From: Pseudomonas viridiflava
GTDB lineage: Bacteria > Pseudomonadota > Gammaproteobacteria > Pseudomonadales > Pseudomonadaceae
DNA: 64,000 nt
Direction of reading: 5' to 3'
Assembly: GCF_900590755.1 (NCBI RefSeq)
Contig: NZ_UUOC01000025.1
Location: 186,001 to 250,000, forward strand
Under the pieces are notes generated by a model. The model was not told where the DNA came from. It saw nothing but the letters and a program-made list of their open reading frames with translations, and did not search any database. Below are positions 9,668 through 18,652 of the stretch, one piece after another. Position 1 is the first letter of the stretch. Every line of letters begins with the position of its first letter. Position numbers and translations under genes: made by a program.

Positions 9668-9755
9668 GTTGGAGCGAGGCTTGCCCGCGAAAAACGATAA
9701 CGCGGTGCGTCTGGCGGACCGAGGTGCCTGGTTCGCGGGCAAGCCTCGCTCCAAC
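9668..9755. repeat. REP/BIME palindrome (GTTGGAGCGAGGCTTGCCCG family)
   Basis: Perfect-looking arms GTTGGAGCGAGGCTTGCCCG and CGGGCAAGCCTCGCTCCAAC lie between the convergent guaD and GntR genes. The position fits a bidirectional transcript end. Confidence 0.9.
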
Positions 9756-9773
9756 GGACCCCGTCCCCCCGAT

Positions 9774-10517
9774 CTATTTTCTTTTGCCCAACATCAAATG
9801 CGAAAACACCGCATGCAAATCCGCCGACGCGTTGTCGTCGTCAAGGTTGAGTTTGCTGTCGATGTGGTCCATGTGATGCATCATCAGCTCCACCGCGAGC
9901 CTGGCATCCCGGGCTTCGATGGCGTCGATCAGGCGGCTGTGTTCGTCGTAGGAACAGTGTGAGCGGTTGCCGCTTTCATACTGGGCAATGATCAATGAAG
10001 TCTGGGACACCAGGCTGCGCTGGAAGCTGATCAGCGGCGCGTTCCTGGCCGCCACCGCCAACTGCAAATGAAACTCTCCGGACAGGCGAATACCCGCACC
10101 CCGATCACCCCGGGCAAAGCTGTCACGCTCGTCGCTGACCATCTGGCGCAATTCGGTCAATTGCTCGGCGGTGGCATGCTCGACGGCCAGCTCGGTGATG
10201 GCTTTCTCCACCAGCCGACGGGCGAAGAACACCTGACGCGCTTCCTCGATACTCGGGCTTGCCACCACCGCACCGCGATTGGGCCGCAACAACACCACGC
10301 CTTCATGACCGAGGCGCGACAGGGCGCGCCGAATGATCGTGCGACTGACGCCGAAGATTTCGCCCAAAGCCTCCTCGCTCAACTTGGTACCAGGGGCGAG
10401 GCGCTGCTCCAGAATCGCTTCGAAGATGTGCGCGTAAACCATATCGTCCTGGGTACCGCTGCGCACCGTTCTGGCAGTGCGCGGCAGTTTCTTGAGGGAT
10501 GGCAAGGGTTCGTTCAT
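9774..10517 (-). CDS. GntR-family (FCD) regulator of the purine/urate cluster
   Basis: The product has a GntR winged helix at about residues 15-90 (VYAHIFEAILEQRLAPG, EIFGVSRTIIRRALSRL, RPNRGAVVASP) and an FCD effector domain with the typical metal/ligand histidines (EFHLQLA, MMHHMDHIDSK). I chose the ATG at 10517 (MNEPLPSLKK), which matches the family start I recall for P. aeruginosa PA1520. An upstream ATG at 10556 in the same frame is possible. Its place among urate genes suggests control by a purine metabolite, but neither ligand nor operator can be read from the sequence. Confidence 0.92.
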   Translation of the reverse strand: MNEPLPSLKKLPRTARTVRSGTQDDMVYAHIFEAILEQRLAPGTKLSEEALGEIFGVSRTIIRRALSRLGHEGVVLLRPNRGAVVASPSIEEARQVFFARRLVEKAITELAVEHATAEQLTELRQMVSDERDSFARGDRGAGIRLSGEFHLQLAVAARNAPLISFQRSLVSQTSLIIAQYESGNRSHCSYDEHSRLIDAIEARDARLAVELMMHHMDHIDSKLNLDDDNASADLHAVFSHLMLGKRK

Positions 10518-10613
10518 GAGCGCTCGTGGGCTGTCGGCGATAAAAAGTCTGCGCATTGTACACAGGCTGTTGCGGCACCCGGCAGGTACCGCGATGCCTT
10601 TGAGCGGCGCCAG

Positions 10614-13600
10614 TCAGCGTCCGTTCATGGAGATATCATCAGGCAGGCGGATGACAAATACCTGAGTGCCACGCTCTGACTGGCTGGTGACATTGGTTCC
10701 GCCCAACAACTTGATCACTTTGCCTTGCTGACGGGCTTGCTCCAGCGTGCGGGCAATGGATTCTGCGGCGTAGATGCGGATCAAGGGTTCGACCATACCG
10801 TCGCCCTCCAGAGGATCACGGAACGGGCCACTGGGCGGCGTCGAAATCGTCCCGGTGGTAGAACGACGCAGATAAAGCAGGTAGACCTCTTCCTGTCCAG
10901 GACGACGAAACGCCATGAACTCACGCCCACCGACCGCCAACTGGTCATGGAGGATTTCGTAGCCGTTACGCGTCAATACGTCGGCCATCACCCCCCTGAG
11001 ACTCTGGATACCGCCCGGCAGCCTGGCCTCGGAAACCGATCGGATTAACCACTCAACGGTGACTGGGTGGTGGGTGGCGAAATCCAGGCGTTCAAAACTG
11101 TCCAGTCCGCTTTCGTTGCCGATGCTCCAGTGCAGCTGATTATCGGCCTGATTGGTCGGATGCGCCTTGTTGAGCATCAGCAGCGGATCATTCAGTTGCG
11201 CCAGTGGCGCCGTTCCACCTGTACGCCAGGCATTGAGGGTGGCTTTGAGGTTGATCATCCGGGTTGCAGTCATGGCTGATGTCGACGTGTCGGCCATCTC
11301 GAACAGCTTATGCGCCAGCACCAGTTTTGTGGTGTCGGTAAATCCGGGGTGAGCCTCAGCGATGTAGGTCTCTATTTTGCGGTTGAAAAGTGGGCCTTCC
11401 ACTGCCCACTGGCCCGCTGCCGGCTGGTATTTAGCCATCAACGGCTGATCGTAAGGGTTGCGCCGGATTACTTCGCTGAGCTCGGCAAAATTACGGGTCT
11501 GCGAATGGCTGGCGGGATTGCGAATGAACGCGGTATTGGTCCTGCGCTGGCCGCCAGCTGGCAGTATTTCGTAAAACTTCTGGTCGATGCGAATCACGTC
11601 GTAATCGTGGGTGAAGTCCAGTCGATAAATCGGTGGATTGACGCTGACCTGATCCAGAACGGCCATATTATCCACCGCCTTATCCCACCCCTTCCACGCA
11701 TCAGCCCTGGCCGCTTGCCCGGAAGTTCCGGCCACGGGTTGTGGCGGACGACGGTCCGGTTCGACCTGCGCCGAGTCAGGCTCCTTGCGTTTTGTCGACC
11801 CTGGCGCGGTCGGGGTTGCTGAGGGGCGTCGATATGGGTCGGCCCACGCTGGCAACGTTTTGGTTTTGCGGTAATGCTCGGCGATCAGCAGCTCCATCCG
11901 TTGCTGTTGATCGGCGGGAAAGTCGAACTGATCCAATAGTTCTCGCGCCTGTCTGCGCTGGAAAGTGGGGCTGGCATGACCTTCAACCAGCAATATTTCA
12001 GCAATCATCGAGCGCCCGCCGCCCTTTAGGCCGACATCGCTGTGGTAAACCCATTCACCGGCAACCTGACGCACCGGAGGCTCGTAACCATGAGCGGCGG
12101 TTTTTTTCAGGCGCAAGGTCTGCTCCCCCGGGCGGCGATATACCCGATAAGCCGAGCCCTGGTGATGGATGAACAACTCACCGCTTTTCAGCCAGGTACC
12201 CGCGTCATTTCCACTCTGGGCCACCGCACCTGACAACGAGACGTCAGCCTCGTAACCGGCGAAATTTCTGATTCTGGAACGCCCGGACATTAGGGGTAAT
12301 GCGCGCCCTAGGCTCCCCAGTTGTCGCAGGCGGGTCGCTCGACGGGCAACCACCGCCAGGGCGCTCGCCGTGCTAACCCCTGGGATCACCGAAAGCAGCA
12401 CGTCGATCACCGAGAGCAGCGTGCTACCCGCCAGCACCAGACCTTCATCAAGCTTGCCCGCGCCGAAGGCCCTGCTTGCGCCATGACCGTCGCTCCAGCC
12501 GTCTTGCACGCTGAACAACACACCCAGGCCCGGCACGAATGAAATCACCGCTCGGAAGAACATCAGATACAGCAGATTTTGGCGCTGATTGTTCTCTGCT
12601 TTGAGGTCGTGATTACTGCGCGCTACGAGACGCGACTGCTCATAGAGCAGGTCCTCGCGCACATGCAGTTGCTGCTCGCTGATCAAGAGATCCAGCGCGG
12701 GCACCACGCCGATAAAGCCATCGAATCCACGCCTGAGTGCTTCGTTGATATAGCTCACCGCAGCCGCTTGCTCAGTGGAGTTTTCGACACAGGACGCCAG
12801 CCAGGCAACCCGCGCGGGAAAGCGCAGCAAGCTGCTGATCAGACGCTCACGGGCGTCTTGCACGCTGTCGGCCTCAATCACGCATTCACCGTCCGGCACC
12901 TGCGGCAGGTACACCAGCACTTTGCTGCTCGCCGGGTGCTCAATGACGCTGATCCCCAGCAAGGTTCGACTGCTGCGTTCGCCGCTTAGCGCCTGCCCCG
13001 GCTTGAATACCAGACGACTGATGTGGACACCGGCACGGCTCAACTCAGCGGTGGATCTAGCTTGTGCTGCCTGAGTCAGCAGCGCATAGCCAGCCTCGCT
13101 CAACAGCCTGCGCTGCCGGGCGCAGAAACCATTGAGGATGGTTTGCAGCTCATAGGGCTTGATCATCAGCTCGGCATCCTCGGCCGGCACCGGTGAGCGC
13201 AGGCGAAACACCGAGCGCAGCAGGCTGCGATACTGCCCGGCGATGTCCAGCTCGGGAATGATCTTGAGCAGGTAGTCACCAGTAACAAGCTGCAAATCCG
13301 GCGGCTGAGTCGATGCCGGATAGGAAAGCTTGAGCATGCCCAGCCTGGCGATGGTGTTTTCATCGCGGCCGTCGAAGTTCTCCCGGGCCAGCTCGGACAG
13401 GCTCGACTGCACCCGCGCCTCGCTGGCTTTCCAGGGTTTGTAATGCAGCGGGCTGCCGTACTGTGGGTCGATATCGACGTCGCGATGCACGCTTTTGGGC
13501 AAATCGATGATCAGTTGATCGGCGTCGATATCCAGCCCGAGGTCCTGTTGGATGCGAGCATTCAGTTTCTGAGCAGTGAAAGCGTCGAAGGTCGGAAGCT

Positions 13601-14729
13601 GCGCCGCCAGATGCGACTCCAGCCGCGCCGCCGCACTGTGGAATTCGGCCAGTCGGGTTGCGTATTCCTGGCGCGCTTCCAGGGGCGCATTGAGCAACCA
13701 CATCGGCAATTGCAGCACCAATTCGGCGGTCCGCTGCTGCTCGGCAATCAGCGCGATGGCCCGTTCGCGGGTTGGGTCGAGCGCTACACCCAGATTACGC
13801 CCCCAGTGATCCTGATCGCATTCGTCCTGTAGGAGTGAGCTTGCTCGCGATGAGGCCGGTACATTCGATGCATCTTCTGCGTCTGCGAATCCGTCATCGC
13901 GAGCAAGCTCACTCCTACAGTTTTCGTATGCCTTGAGTTGGGTATTCACCCCGTGCTGAATCGGCGGCACCGTAATCACCCTGGTCACCAGACTGATCGG
14001 CGCAACCATGGCCGCCTCGCGTTGCATAGAGCTGACGTGTTGCCAAAGCGTGGTTTCGGACCCGGTCATAAGGGTAAAAACAAGCTGATCCTTCAATATT
14101 TTCAGCGAGGCAAATTTCTGCAGGCCGCCGTCTTCCCCCGGCATGCACAGCAAGGCAGGCTCGCTGATGTTCGGTGTTTTCAGCGCCTGCTCAGTGGTGA
14201 CGATCATCGCACCGCTGAACACCGCAGGTTCATCCGGATCGCCAACCCCAACGTCCAGATACAGCACGTCATCATCCGGCTCATCTGCAAGGCCCAGCGC
14301 ATACTGGAGTCGCTGCAGATCCGCCGCATTCAGCGAGCCTTCGCAGATCTGTAACTGAGCCTGGGCCAGCAACGCCGCCTGCCGCTGTGCGACCAGTTGC
14401 GGTTTCAGCGCCAGCAATGCGTCGCCGTTGAGGGGCTTCGTAAGTAGCGTGCGCATCGCCTCGCCAGCCGCATGAAACCGGGCGCGCCATCGATGGTAGG
14501 CGGACAACGCATCGACTTGCTCACACGCCTCGCCCACATAATTGAGGATGCGTTGCAGGTGATCTGCAATGCGTTGCTGATTGAGACTGTCAGGGAAGCT
14601 TTCCGGCAGGCTGTCGAAGGCTATGAGGTCACGAGCCAGGCCAGTCCAGGCATGTCCAGTCCAGTGAGCGCCAGATTCCGGGGTAGCGGGGGTTGTCGAA
14701 TCATTCAAGGGTGATGCTCCATTGATCAA
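10614..14729 (-). CDS. Large toxin-like protein of the Pseudomonas dermonecrotic-toxin-domain type, with an in-frame REP
   Basis: This 1371-codon gene encodes a protein resembling the very large Pseudomonas proteins annotated with a dermonecrotic-toxin/DUF6543-like domain. That assignment is from general likeness, not a clear motif. Helical regions rich in Leu, Ala and Arg fill the first 700 residues. Two hydrophobic stretches at about 716-740 (LMFFRAVISFVPGLGVLF) and 761-795 (STLLSVIDVLLSVIPGVSTA) could insert into membranes. A Pro/Lys-rich linker near 965-1010 precedes a C-terminal domain I do not recognise. No signal peptide is seen. Residues 270-301 (CRSELARDD...) are a REP read as protein. 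The only long-frame start is TTG at 14729; another TTG seven codons on has a better GGAG spacing. It has no visible immunity or secretion partner. Confidence 0.75.
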   Translation of the reverse strand: MINGASPLNDSTTPATPESGAHWTGHAWTGLARDLIAFDSLPESFPDSLNQQRIADHLQRILNYVGEACEQVDALSAYHRWRARFHAAGEAMRTLLTKPLNGDALLALKPQLVAQRQAALLAQAQLQICEGSLNAADLQRLQYALGLADEPDDDVLYLDVGVGDPDEPAVFSGAMIVTTEQALKTPNISEPALLCMPGEDGGLQKFASLKILKDQLVFTLMTGSETTLWQHVSSMQREAAMVAPISLVTRVITVPPIQHGVNTQLKAYENCRSELARDDGFADAEDASNVPASSRASSLLQDECDQDHWGRNLGVALDPTRERAIALIAEQQRTAELVLQLPMWLLNAPLEARQEYATRLAEFHSAAARLESHLAAQLPTFDAFTAQKLNARIQQDLGLDIDADQLIIDLPKSVHRDVDIDPQYGSPLHYKPWKASEARVQSSLSELARENFDGRDENTIARLGMLKLSYPASTQPPDLQLVTGDYLLKIIPELDIAGQYRSLLRSVFRLRSPVPAEDAELMIKPYELQTILNGFCARQRRLLSEAGYALLTQAAQARSTAELSRAGVHISRLVFKPGQALSGERSSRTLLGISVIEHPASSKVLVYLPQVPDGECVIEADSVQDARERLISSLLRFPARVAWLASCVENSTEQAAAVSYINEALRRGFDGFIGVVPALDLLISEQQLHVREDLLYEQSRLVARSNHDLKAENNQRQNLLYLMFFRAVISFVPGLGVLFSVQDGWSDGHGASRAFGAGKLDEGLVLAGSTLLSVIDVLLSVIPGVSTASALAVVARRATRLRQLGSLGRALPLMSGRSRIRNFAGYEADVSLSGAVAQSGNDAGTWLKSGELFIHHQGSAYRVYRRPGEQTLRLKKTAAHGYEPPVRQVAGEWVYHSDVGLKGGGRSMIAEILLVEGHASPTFQRRQARELLDQFDFPADQQQRMELLIAEHYRKTKTLPAWADPYRRPSATPTAPGSTKRKEPDSAQVEPDRRPPQPVAGTSGQAARADAWKGWDKAVDNMAVLDQVSVNPPIYRLDFTHDYDVIRIDQKFYEILPAGGQRRTNTAFIRNPASHSQTRNFAELSEVIRRNPYDQPLMAKYQPAAGQWAVEGPLFNRKIETYIAEAHPGFTDTTKLVLAHKLFEMADTSTSAMTATRMINLKATLNAWRTGGTAPLAQLNDPLLMLNKAHPTNQADNQLHWSIGNESGLDSFERLDFATHHPVTVEWLIRSVSEARLPGGIQSLRGVMADVLTRNGYEILHDQLAVGGREFMAFRRPGQEEVYLLYLRRSTTGTISTPPSGPFRDPLEGDGMVEPLIRIYAAESIARTLEQARQQGKVIKLLGGTNVTSQSERGTQVFVIRLPDDISMNGR
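13827..13920. repeat. REP/BIME palindrome inserted in frame in the toxin-like gene
   Basis: Arms CTGTAGGAGTGAGCTTGCTC and GAGCAAGCTCACTCCTACAG flank a core of about 40 bp. It is identical in type to intergenic copies at 19942, 27759 and 59268, but here it lies within a coding region and leaves the frame open. Confidence 0.93.
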
Positions 14730-14768
14730 AGTCTCTGGAGCTTCCCGAATCTGCGACCGGCGCAGTGA

Positions 14769-14799
14769 CTACATAACTACTACATAACGGCTACATAAC
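14769..14799. repeat. Three CTACATAAC repeats with an 11-bp period
   Basis: CTACATAAC occurs at 14769-14777, 14780-14788 and 14791-14799, so the copies are phased by one DNA helical turn. They lie 40-70 bp upstream of the toxin-like gene, just after the hiuH stop. A regulator-binding array is possible; nothing identifies the protein. Confidence 0.6.
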
Positions 14800-14815
14800 T
14801 ATCGCTGACAAAAAA

Positions 14816-15169
14816 TCAGCTGCCGCGATAGGTCGAATAGCTGTAGGGCGAAACCAGCAGCGGCACGTGATAGTGATCCTGACCGGCATCAATGCCGAAG
14901 CGCAGCACCACCACGTCGAGAAACGCCGGCTCGGCCAATGCCGTACCCCGCGCCCGGTAGTAGTCACCGACGTGAAACTGCAATTGGTAAACGCCGGAGC
15001 GGTAATCCTCACCTTGCAAAAGCGGCGCGTCACAGCGGCCATCACTGTTGGTCACAGCCTCGGCAATCAGCAGCAGGCTGTCGCCCTGAACCTGATACAA
15101 CTGGACTTTGATGGCGTTGCCGGGGCAACCGTGGGCGGCGTCCAGCACATGCGTTGTCAATTTACCCAT
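14816..15169 (-). CDS. hiuH: 5-hydroxyisourate hydrolase (transthyretin-like)
   Basis: The enzyme hydrolyses 5-hydroxyisourate, the urate oxidation product, to OHCU. At 117 residues it has the standard length of the family. It shows the N-terminal LTTHVLDAAHGCPG with the catalytic His, and it ends in the family signature YRGS (SYSTYRGS). It is transcribed divergently from puuE, which together with uraD carries out the next step. No signal peptide is seen, so it should be cytoplasmic. The symbol uraH is also used. Confidence 0.96.
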   Translation of the reverse strand: MGKLTTHVLDAAHGCPGNAIKVQLYQVQGDSLLLIAEAVTNSDGRCDAPLLQGEDYRSGVYQLQFHVGDYYRARGTALAEPAFLDVVVLRFGIDAGQDHYHVPLLVSPYSYSTYRGS

Positions 15170-15374
15170 GGACGATCAGTGCTCCGCTTTGAATGTGATG
15201 AATGTGCGGTCGCACCCTTTGAGTGCAGACAGGCGACCAGAAGATGCCGAATTAAGACACTTTTACAAAATTCTGTACACAATAAAAACCGCTGACAATT
15301 CGAAGCACCGGCTTGCTTGAGGATTGGTGCCGATTTGACGGGAGCTTAGGAATTAACAGCCTTTTTTACAGATA

Positions 15375-15388
15375 ACCTGACCAGTCAG
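15375..15388. promoter_or_regulatory. Candidate operator CCTGACCAGTCAGG
   Basis: This 14-bp sequence is palindromic apart from its two central bases. It shares half-sites CTGAC/GTCAG with the xdhA and tsx upstream sites, but with a 2-bp rather than 6-bp spacer. It sits about 120 bp before puuE. Confidence 0.35.
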
Positions 15389-15455
15389 GCAAGTTTCTTG
15401 CAGTGAGCTTGGTGCAGGCTCCGCCGGAATCTGTAGTAACAATCCACGATCAACT

Positions 15456-15465
15456 TTGTATACAA
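15456..15465. promoter_or_regulatory. Candidate GntR/FCD operator TTGTATACAA
   Basis: This is a perfect 10-bp palindrome about 43 bp upstream of the puuE start. It fits the TNGTNNNACNA pattern described for FadR-type GntR regulators, two of which are encoded in this cluster. Assignment to the protein at 9774-10517 is inference. Confidence 0.4.
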
Positions 15466-15507
15466 TCCTTGCTTCGCATGGTTAACCCGAACATAAGGAA
15501 GCTTGCA

Positions 15508-16437
15508 GTGAGCGCTGACTATCCTCGTGACCTGATCGGTTATGGCAGCAACCCGCCCCACCCTAGTTGGCCTGGCAATGCGCGCATCGCCCTGTCTTTC
15601 GTACTCAATTACGAGGAAGGTGGGGAGCGCAATATCCTGCATGGCGACAAGGAGTCCGAAGCGTTCCTGTCGGAAATGGTCTCAGCCCAGCCGCTGCAGG
15701 GCGAGCGTAACATGAGCATGGAATCGCTCTACGAATACGGCAGTCGCGCCGGTGTGTGGCGCATTCTCAAACTGTTCAAGCAGTTCGATATTCCCCTGAC
15801 GATCTTCGCCGTGGCCATGGCTGCCCAGCGCCATCCCGACGTGATTCGCGCCATGGTCGCCGACGGCCACGAGATCTGCAGCCACGGCTATCGCTGGATT
15901 GACTACCAGTACATGGACGAAGCCAAAGAGCGCGAGCACATGCTCAAGGCGATTCGCATCCTCACCGAAATAACCGGCGAACGCCCACTGGGCTGGTACA
16001 CCGGCCGCACCGGGCCGAACACTCGTCGTCTGGTGATGGAGGAAGGTGGCTTTCTCTACGACTGCGATACCTACGACGATGACCTGCCCTACTGGGAGCC
16101 GAACAACCCCACCGGCAAGGCGCACCTGGTGATTCCCTACACCCTGGACACCAATGACATGCGCTTTACCCAGGTCCAGGGCTTCAACAATGGCGAGCAG
16201 TTTTTCCAGTACCTCAAGGATGCGTTCGACGTGCTGTACGCCGAAGGCAGCGAGGCGCCGAAAATGCTTTCCATCGGTTTGCATTGCCGCTTGATTGGTC
16301 GCCCGGCGCGGCTGGCGGCGCTCAAGCGTTTTATCGAATACGCAAAAAGCCATGAGCAGGTCTGGTTCACCCGTCGCGTCGACATCGCCCGCCACTGGCA
16401 CGCCGAGCACCCTTATCAACCGGAGGCCGCGCAGTGA
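15508..16437 (+). CDS. puuE: Allantoinase PuuE (polysaccharide-deacetylase-like fold)
   Basis: PuuE opens the allantoin ring to allantoate and belongs to the NodB/polysaccharide deacetylase-like superfamily, not to the classical amidohydrolase allantoinases. The 309-residue product shows LSFVLNYEEGGERN, YEYGSRAGVWR, HEICSHGYRWIDYQ, GWYTGRTGPNTRRL and LSIGLHCRLIGRP. The start is GTG at 15508 with AAGGAA eight bases before; a longer frame from 15403 lacks family similarity. It overlaps uraD by 4 bp. Confidence 0.95.
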   Translation: MSADYPRDLIGYGSNPPHPSWPGNARIALSFVLNYEEGGERNILHGDKESEAFLSEMVSAQPLQGERNMSMESLYEYGSRAGVWRILKLFKQFDIPLTIFAVAMAAQRHPDVIRAMVADGHEICSHGYRWIDYQYMDEAKEREHMLKAIRILTEITGERPLGWYTGRTGPNTRRLVMEEGGFLYDCDTYDDDLPYWEPNNPTGKAHLVIPYTLDTNDMRFTQVQGFNNGEQFFQYLKDAFDVLYAEGSEAPKMLSIGLHCRLIGRPARLAALKRFIEYAKSHEQVWFTRRVDIARHWHAEHPYQPEAAQ

Positions 16438-16949
16438 GCCGTTTCCAGACTCTGCAACCTTCGACGTTGAGCAGGGACGAGTTCATCGTCACCTTCGCCG
16501 ACATCTACGAACATTCACCGTGGGTTGCCGCTGCGGCTTACGATCAAGGCCAGCTCAGCGAACTGGATGATATCCAGACCCTGCACGCCCGGATGAGCAA
16601 AATCCTGCTTAACACCGATCATGCCCGGCAACTGGCGCTGATCAACGCCCACCCGGACCTCGCCGGTAAAGCTGCCGTGCAAGGCCAACTGACTGAATCC
16701 AGCACCAACGAACAGGCCAGCGCAGGCATTCAGGAGTGCACGCCCGAAGAGTTTCAGCGCTTCACTGAACTCAACGAGGCCTACAAAACCCGCTTCGCCT
16801 TTCCGTTCATCATGGCGGTCAAAGGCAGCAACCGACACCAGATACTCGCCGCCTTCGAAACCCGCATTCATAATCCGGCCGACGCCGAATTTGCCTGCGC
16901 CCTGGCCGAGATCAACAAGATTGCCCTGTTTCGCTTGCAAGCCCTCTAA
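16434..16949 (+). CDS. uraD: OHCU decarboxylase
   Basis: UraD decarboxylates 2-oxo-4-hydroxy-4-carboxy-5-ureidoimidazoline to S-allantoin. The 171-residue protein has the typical pattern: FADIYEHSPWVA near the N-terminus, LINAHPDLAGKAA, LNEAYKTRFAFPFIMAVKG and a short acidic/helical end. It starts with GTG at 16434, overlapping the puuE stop, so translation is likely coupled. It acts directly after HiuH and before PuuE in the pathway. Confidence 0.95.
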   Translation: MSRFQTLQPSTLSRDEFIVTFADIYEHSPWVAAAAYDQGQLSELDDIQTLHARMSKILLNTDHARQLALINAHPDLAGKAAVQGQLTESSTNEQASAGIQECTPEEFQRFTELNEAYKTRFAFPFIMAVKGSNRHQILAAFETRIHNPADAEFACALAEINKIALFRLQAL

Positions 16950-16989
16950 CCGCCCTCTTCCCGGCAAAGACAAAAGGTAGACAAAAAGA

Positions 16990-17985
16990 ATGAAAGCTTA
17001 CGCTGCGCCCTTCGAGAAGTTCGTCAACCTGGCCGATGCGCGCCTGGGTACCAAAATCATTTCCGTGACCGATGACTGGTTCGCCGACGCCAACCGCCTG
17101 TTCCAGCCGACTCCGGCGGTGTGGAAGGAAGGCGTATTCGACGATAACGGCAAGTGGATGGACGGCTGGGAGTCGCGCCGCAAACGCTTTGAAGGTTACG
17201 ACAGCGCCGTGATCCGCCTGGGCGTACCCGGCTCGATCAAAGGCGTGGATATCGACACCTCATTCTTCACCGGCAACTACCCGCCGTCGGCGTCGCTGGA
17301 AGCCTGCTTCCTGACATCAGGCGAGCCGGACGAGAACACCCAATGGACCGAAATCCTCTCGGCAGTGGAACTGAACGGCGACAGCCACCATTACCACGCC
17401 ATCACCCAGGATCAGGCGTTTAGCCACCTGCGTTTCAACATCTACCCGGATGGCGGCATCGCTCGACTGCGGGTCTACGGCGTGCCGTTCCGCGACTGGT
17501 CGGCGGTGGGCGAAAACGAACAGCTGGATCTGGTCTCGGCCCTCAACGGCGGCCGCGCCCTGGCCTGCTCGGATGAGCATTACGGCAGCATGAGCAACAT
17601 CCTCAACCCTGGCCGTGGCGTGAACATGGGCGACGGCTGGGAAACCGCACGGCGGCGTACACCCGGCAACGACTGGGTGATCATCGCCCTGGGCCACGCT
17701 GGCGAAGTGGAAAAAGTCATCGTCGACACCCTGCATTTCAAGGGTAACTACCCGGACAGTTGCTCGATCCAAGGCGCGTTCGTCAAGGGCGGCACCGATA
17801 GCCAGATCGAAACCCAGAGCCTGTTCTGGCGCGAACTGCTGCCGAGCCAGAAACTGAGCATGCACGCCGAACATGAGTTCGCCGAGCAGATAAAAGCCCT
17901 GGGCCCGATCACTCATATCCGCCTGAATGTATTTCCAGATGGTGGGGTGAGTCGTCTTCGGGTGTTGGGTAAAGTTTCGAAGTAA
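16990..17985 (+). CDS. alc: Allantoicase
   Basis: Allantoicase hydrolyses allantoate to ureidoglycolate and urea. The 331-residue protein is a tandem of two related jelly-roll domains, visible as paired motifs: [20 protein letters not shown] in the first half and [17 protein letters not shown] in the second, and [19 protein letters not shown] paralleled by [19 protein letters not shown]. It lies 40 bp after uraD in the same operon. Confidence 0.96.
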   Translation: MKAYAAPFEKFVNLADARLGTKIISVTDDWFADANRLFQPTPAVWKEGVFDDNGKWMDGWESRRKRFEGYDSAVIRLGVPGSIKGVDIDTSFFTGNYPPSASLEACFLTSGEPDENTQWTEILSAVELNGDSHHYHAITQDQAFSHLRFNIYPDGGIARLRVYGVPFRDWSAVGENEQLDLVSALNGGRALACSDEHYGSMSNILNPGRGVNMGDGWETARRRTPGNDWVIIALGHAGEVEKVIVDTLHFKGNYPDSCSIQGAFVKGGTDSQIETQSLFWRELLPSQKLSMHAEHEFAEQIKALGPITHIRLNVFPDGGVSRLRVLGKVSK

Positions 17986-17993
17986 CGCATTAC

Positions 17994-18069
17994 CTGTAGG
18001 AGCTGCCGAAGGCTGCGAAAGCGATTCAACTGACATACCGCTTTCGCAGCCTTCGGCAGCTCCTACAGG
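17994..18069. repeat. REP palindrome (CTGTAGGAGCTGCCGAAGGC family)
   Basis: The 76-bp inverted repeat has arms CTGTAGGAGCTGCCGAAGGC and its complement, around a core of about 20 bp. It lies between alc and allA. Related copies are at 23261 and, degenerate, at 27648. Confidence 0.9.
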
Positions 18070-18101
18070 GATCTGATCAATTCAAAAACAGAAGACCCAG
18101 C

Positions 18102-18605
18102 ATGCGCACATTGACCATCGAGCCGTTGACCAAGCAAGCCTTCGCCCCTTTCGGTGATGTCATCGAAACCGACGGCAGCGATCACTTCATGATCAACAAC
18201 GGCTCGACCCAGCGCTTCCATCGTCTGGCCGACGTGCAGACCGCGACGCCGGAAGACCAGGCGATCATCAGTATTTTCCGCGCAGAGGCGCTGGAGATGC
18301 CGTTGATCATCAGCATGCTGGAGCGCCATCCGCTGGGCAGCCAGGCCTTTGTGCCGCTGCTCGGCAACCCCTTTCTGATCGTGGTCGCGCCACTTGGCGA
18401 TGAACCTGAATCAGAGTTGGTCCGCGCCTTCATTTCCAATGGCAGGCAGGGCATCAATTACCATCGCGGCGTCTGGCACCACCCGGTGCTGACGATCGAA
18501 AAGCGGGATGACTTCCTGGTGGTTGATCGCAGTGGCACAGGCAATAACTGCGATGAGCATTTTTTCGCTGAGAGCCAGAAGCTGGTTCTCGACCCCCACC
18601 GCTAA
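18102..18605 (+). CDS. allA: Ureidoglycolate lyase
   Basis: The enzyme releases glyoxylate and urea from ureidoglycolate, finishing urate breakdown. The 167-residue cupin-like protein shows FAPFGDVIETDGSD, INNGSTQRFHRLADV, MLERHPLGSQAFVPL and the characteristic GINYHRGVWHHPVL near residues 111-124, followed by DFLVVDRSG. It starts with ATG at 18102 after the REP and precedes puuD. Confidence 0.96.
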   Translation: MRTLTIEPLTKQAFAPFGDVIETDGSDHFMINNGSTQRFHRLADVQTATPEDQAIISIFRAEALEMPLIISMLERHPLGSQAFVPLLGNPFLIVVAPLGDEPESELVRAFISNGRQGINYHRGVWHHPVLTIEKRDDFLVVDRSGTGNNCDEHFFAESQKLVLDPHR

Positions 18606-18652
18606 GCAGGGCCTGAGCATCCGTGAAGTGATGACAGGCAGAAGGTACTACC

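Larger units (their letters stand above)
15170..15507. other. hiuH/puuE divergent intergenic region
   Basis: This 338-bp gene-free stretch separates the divergent hiuH and puuE genes and must hold both promoters. It contains three palindromes: TCTGTACACA near 15272-15281, CCTGACCAGTCAGG near 15375-15388, and TTGTATACAA at 15456-15465. A Shine-Dalgarno AAGGAA at 15495-15500 precedes puuE. I cannot assign -35/-10 elements reliably. Confidence 0.6.

Noticed and set aside
10614..14729. Toxin/immunity or contact-dependent inhibition locus
   Set aside because: There is no secretion partner, no repeat-rich RHS or filamentous domain, and no small gene downstream that could be an immunity protein.
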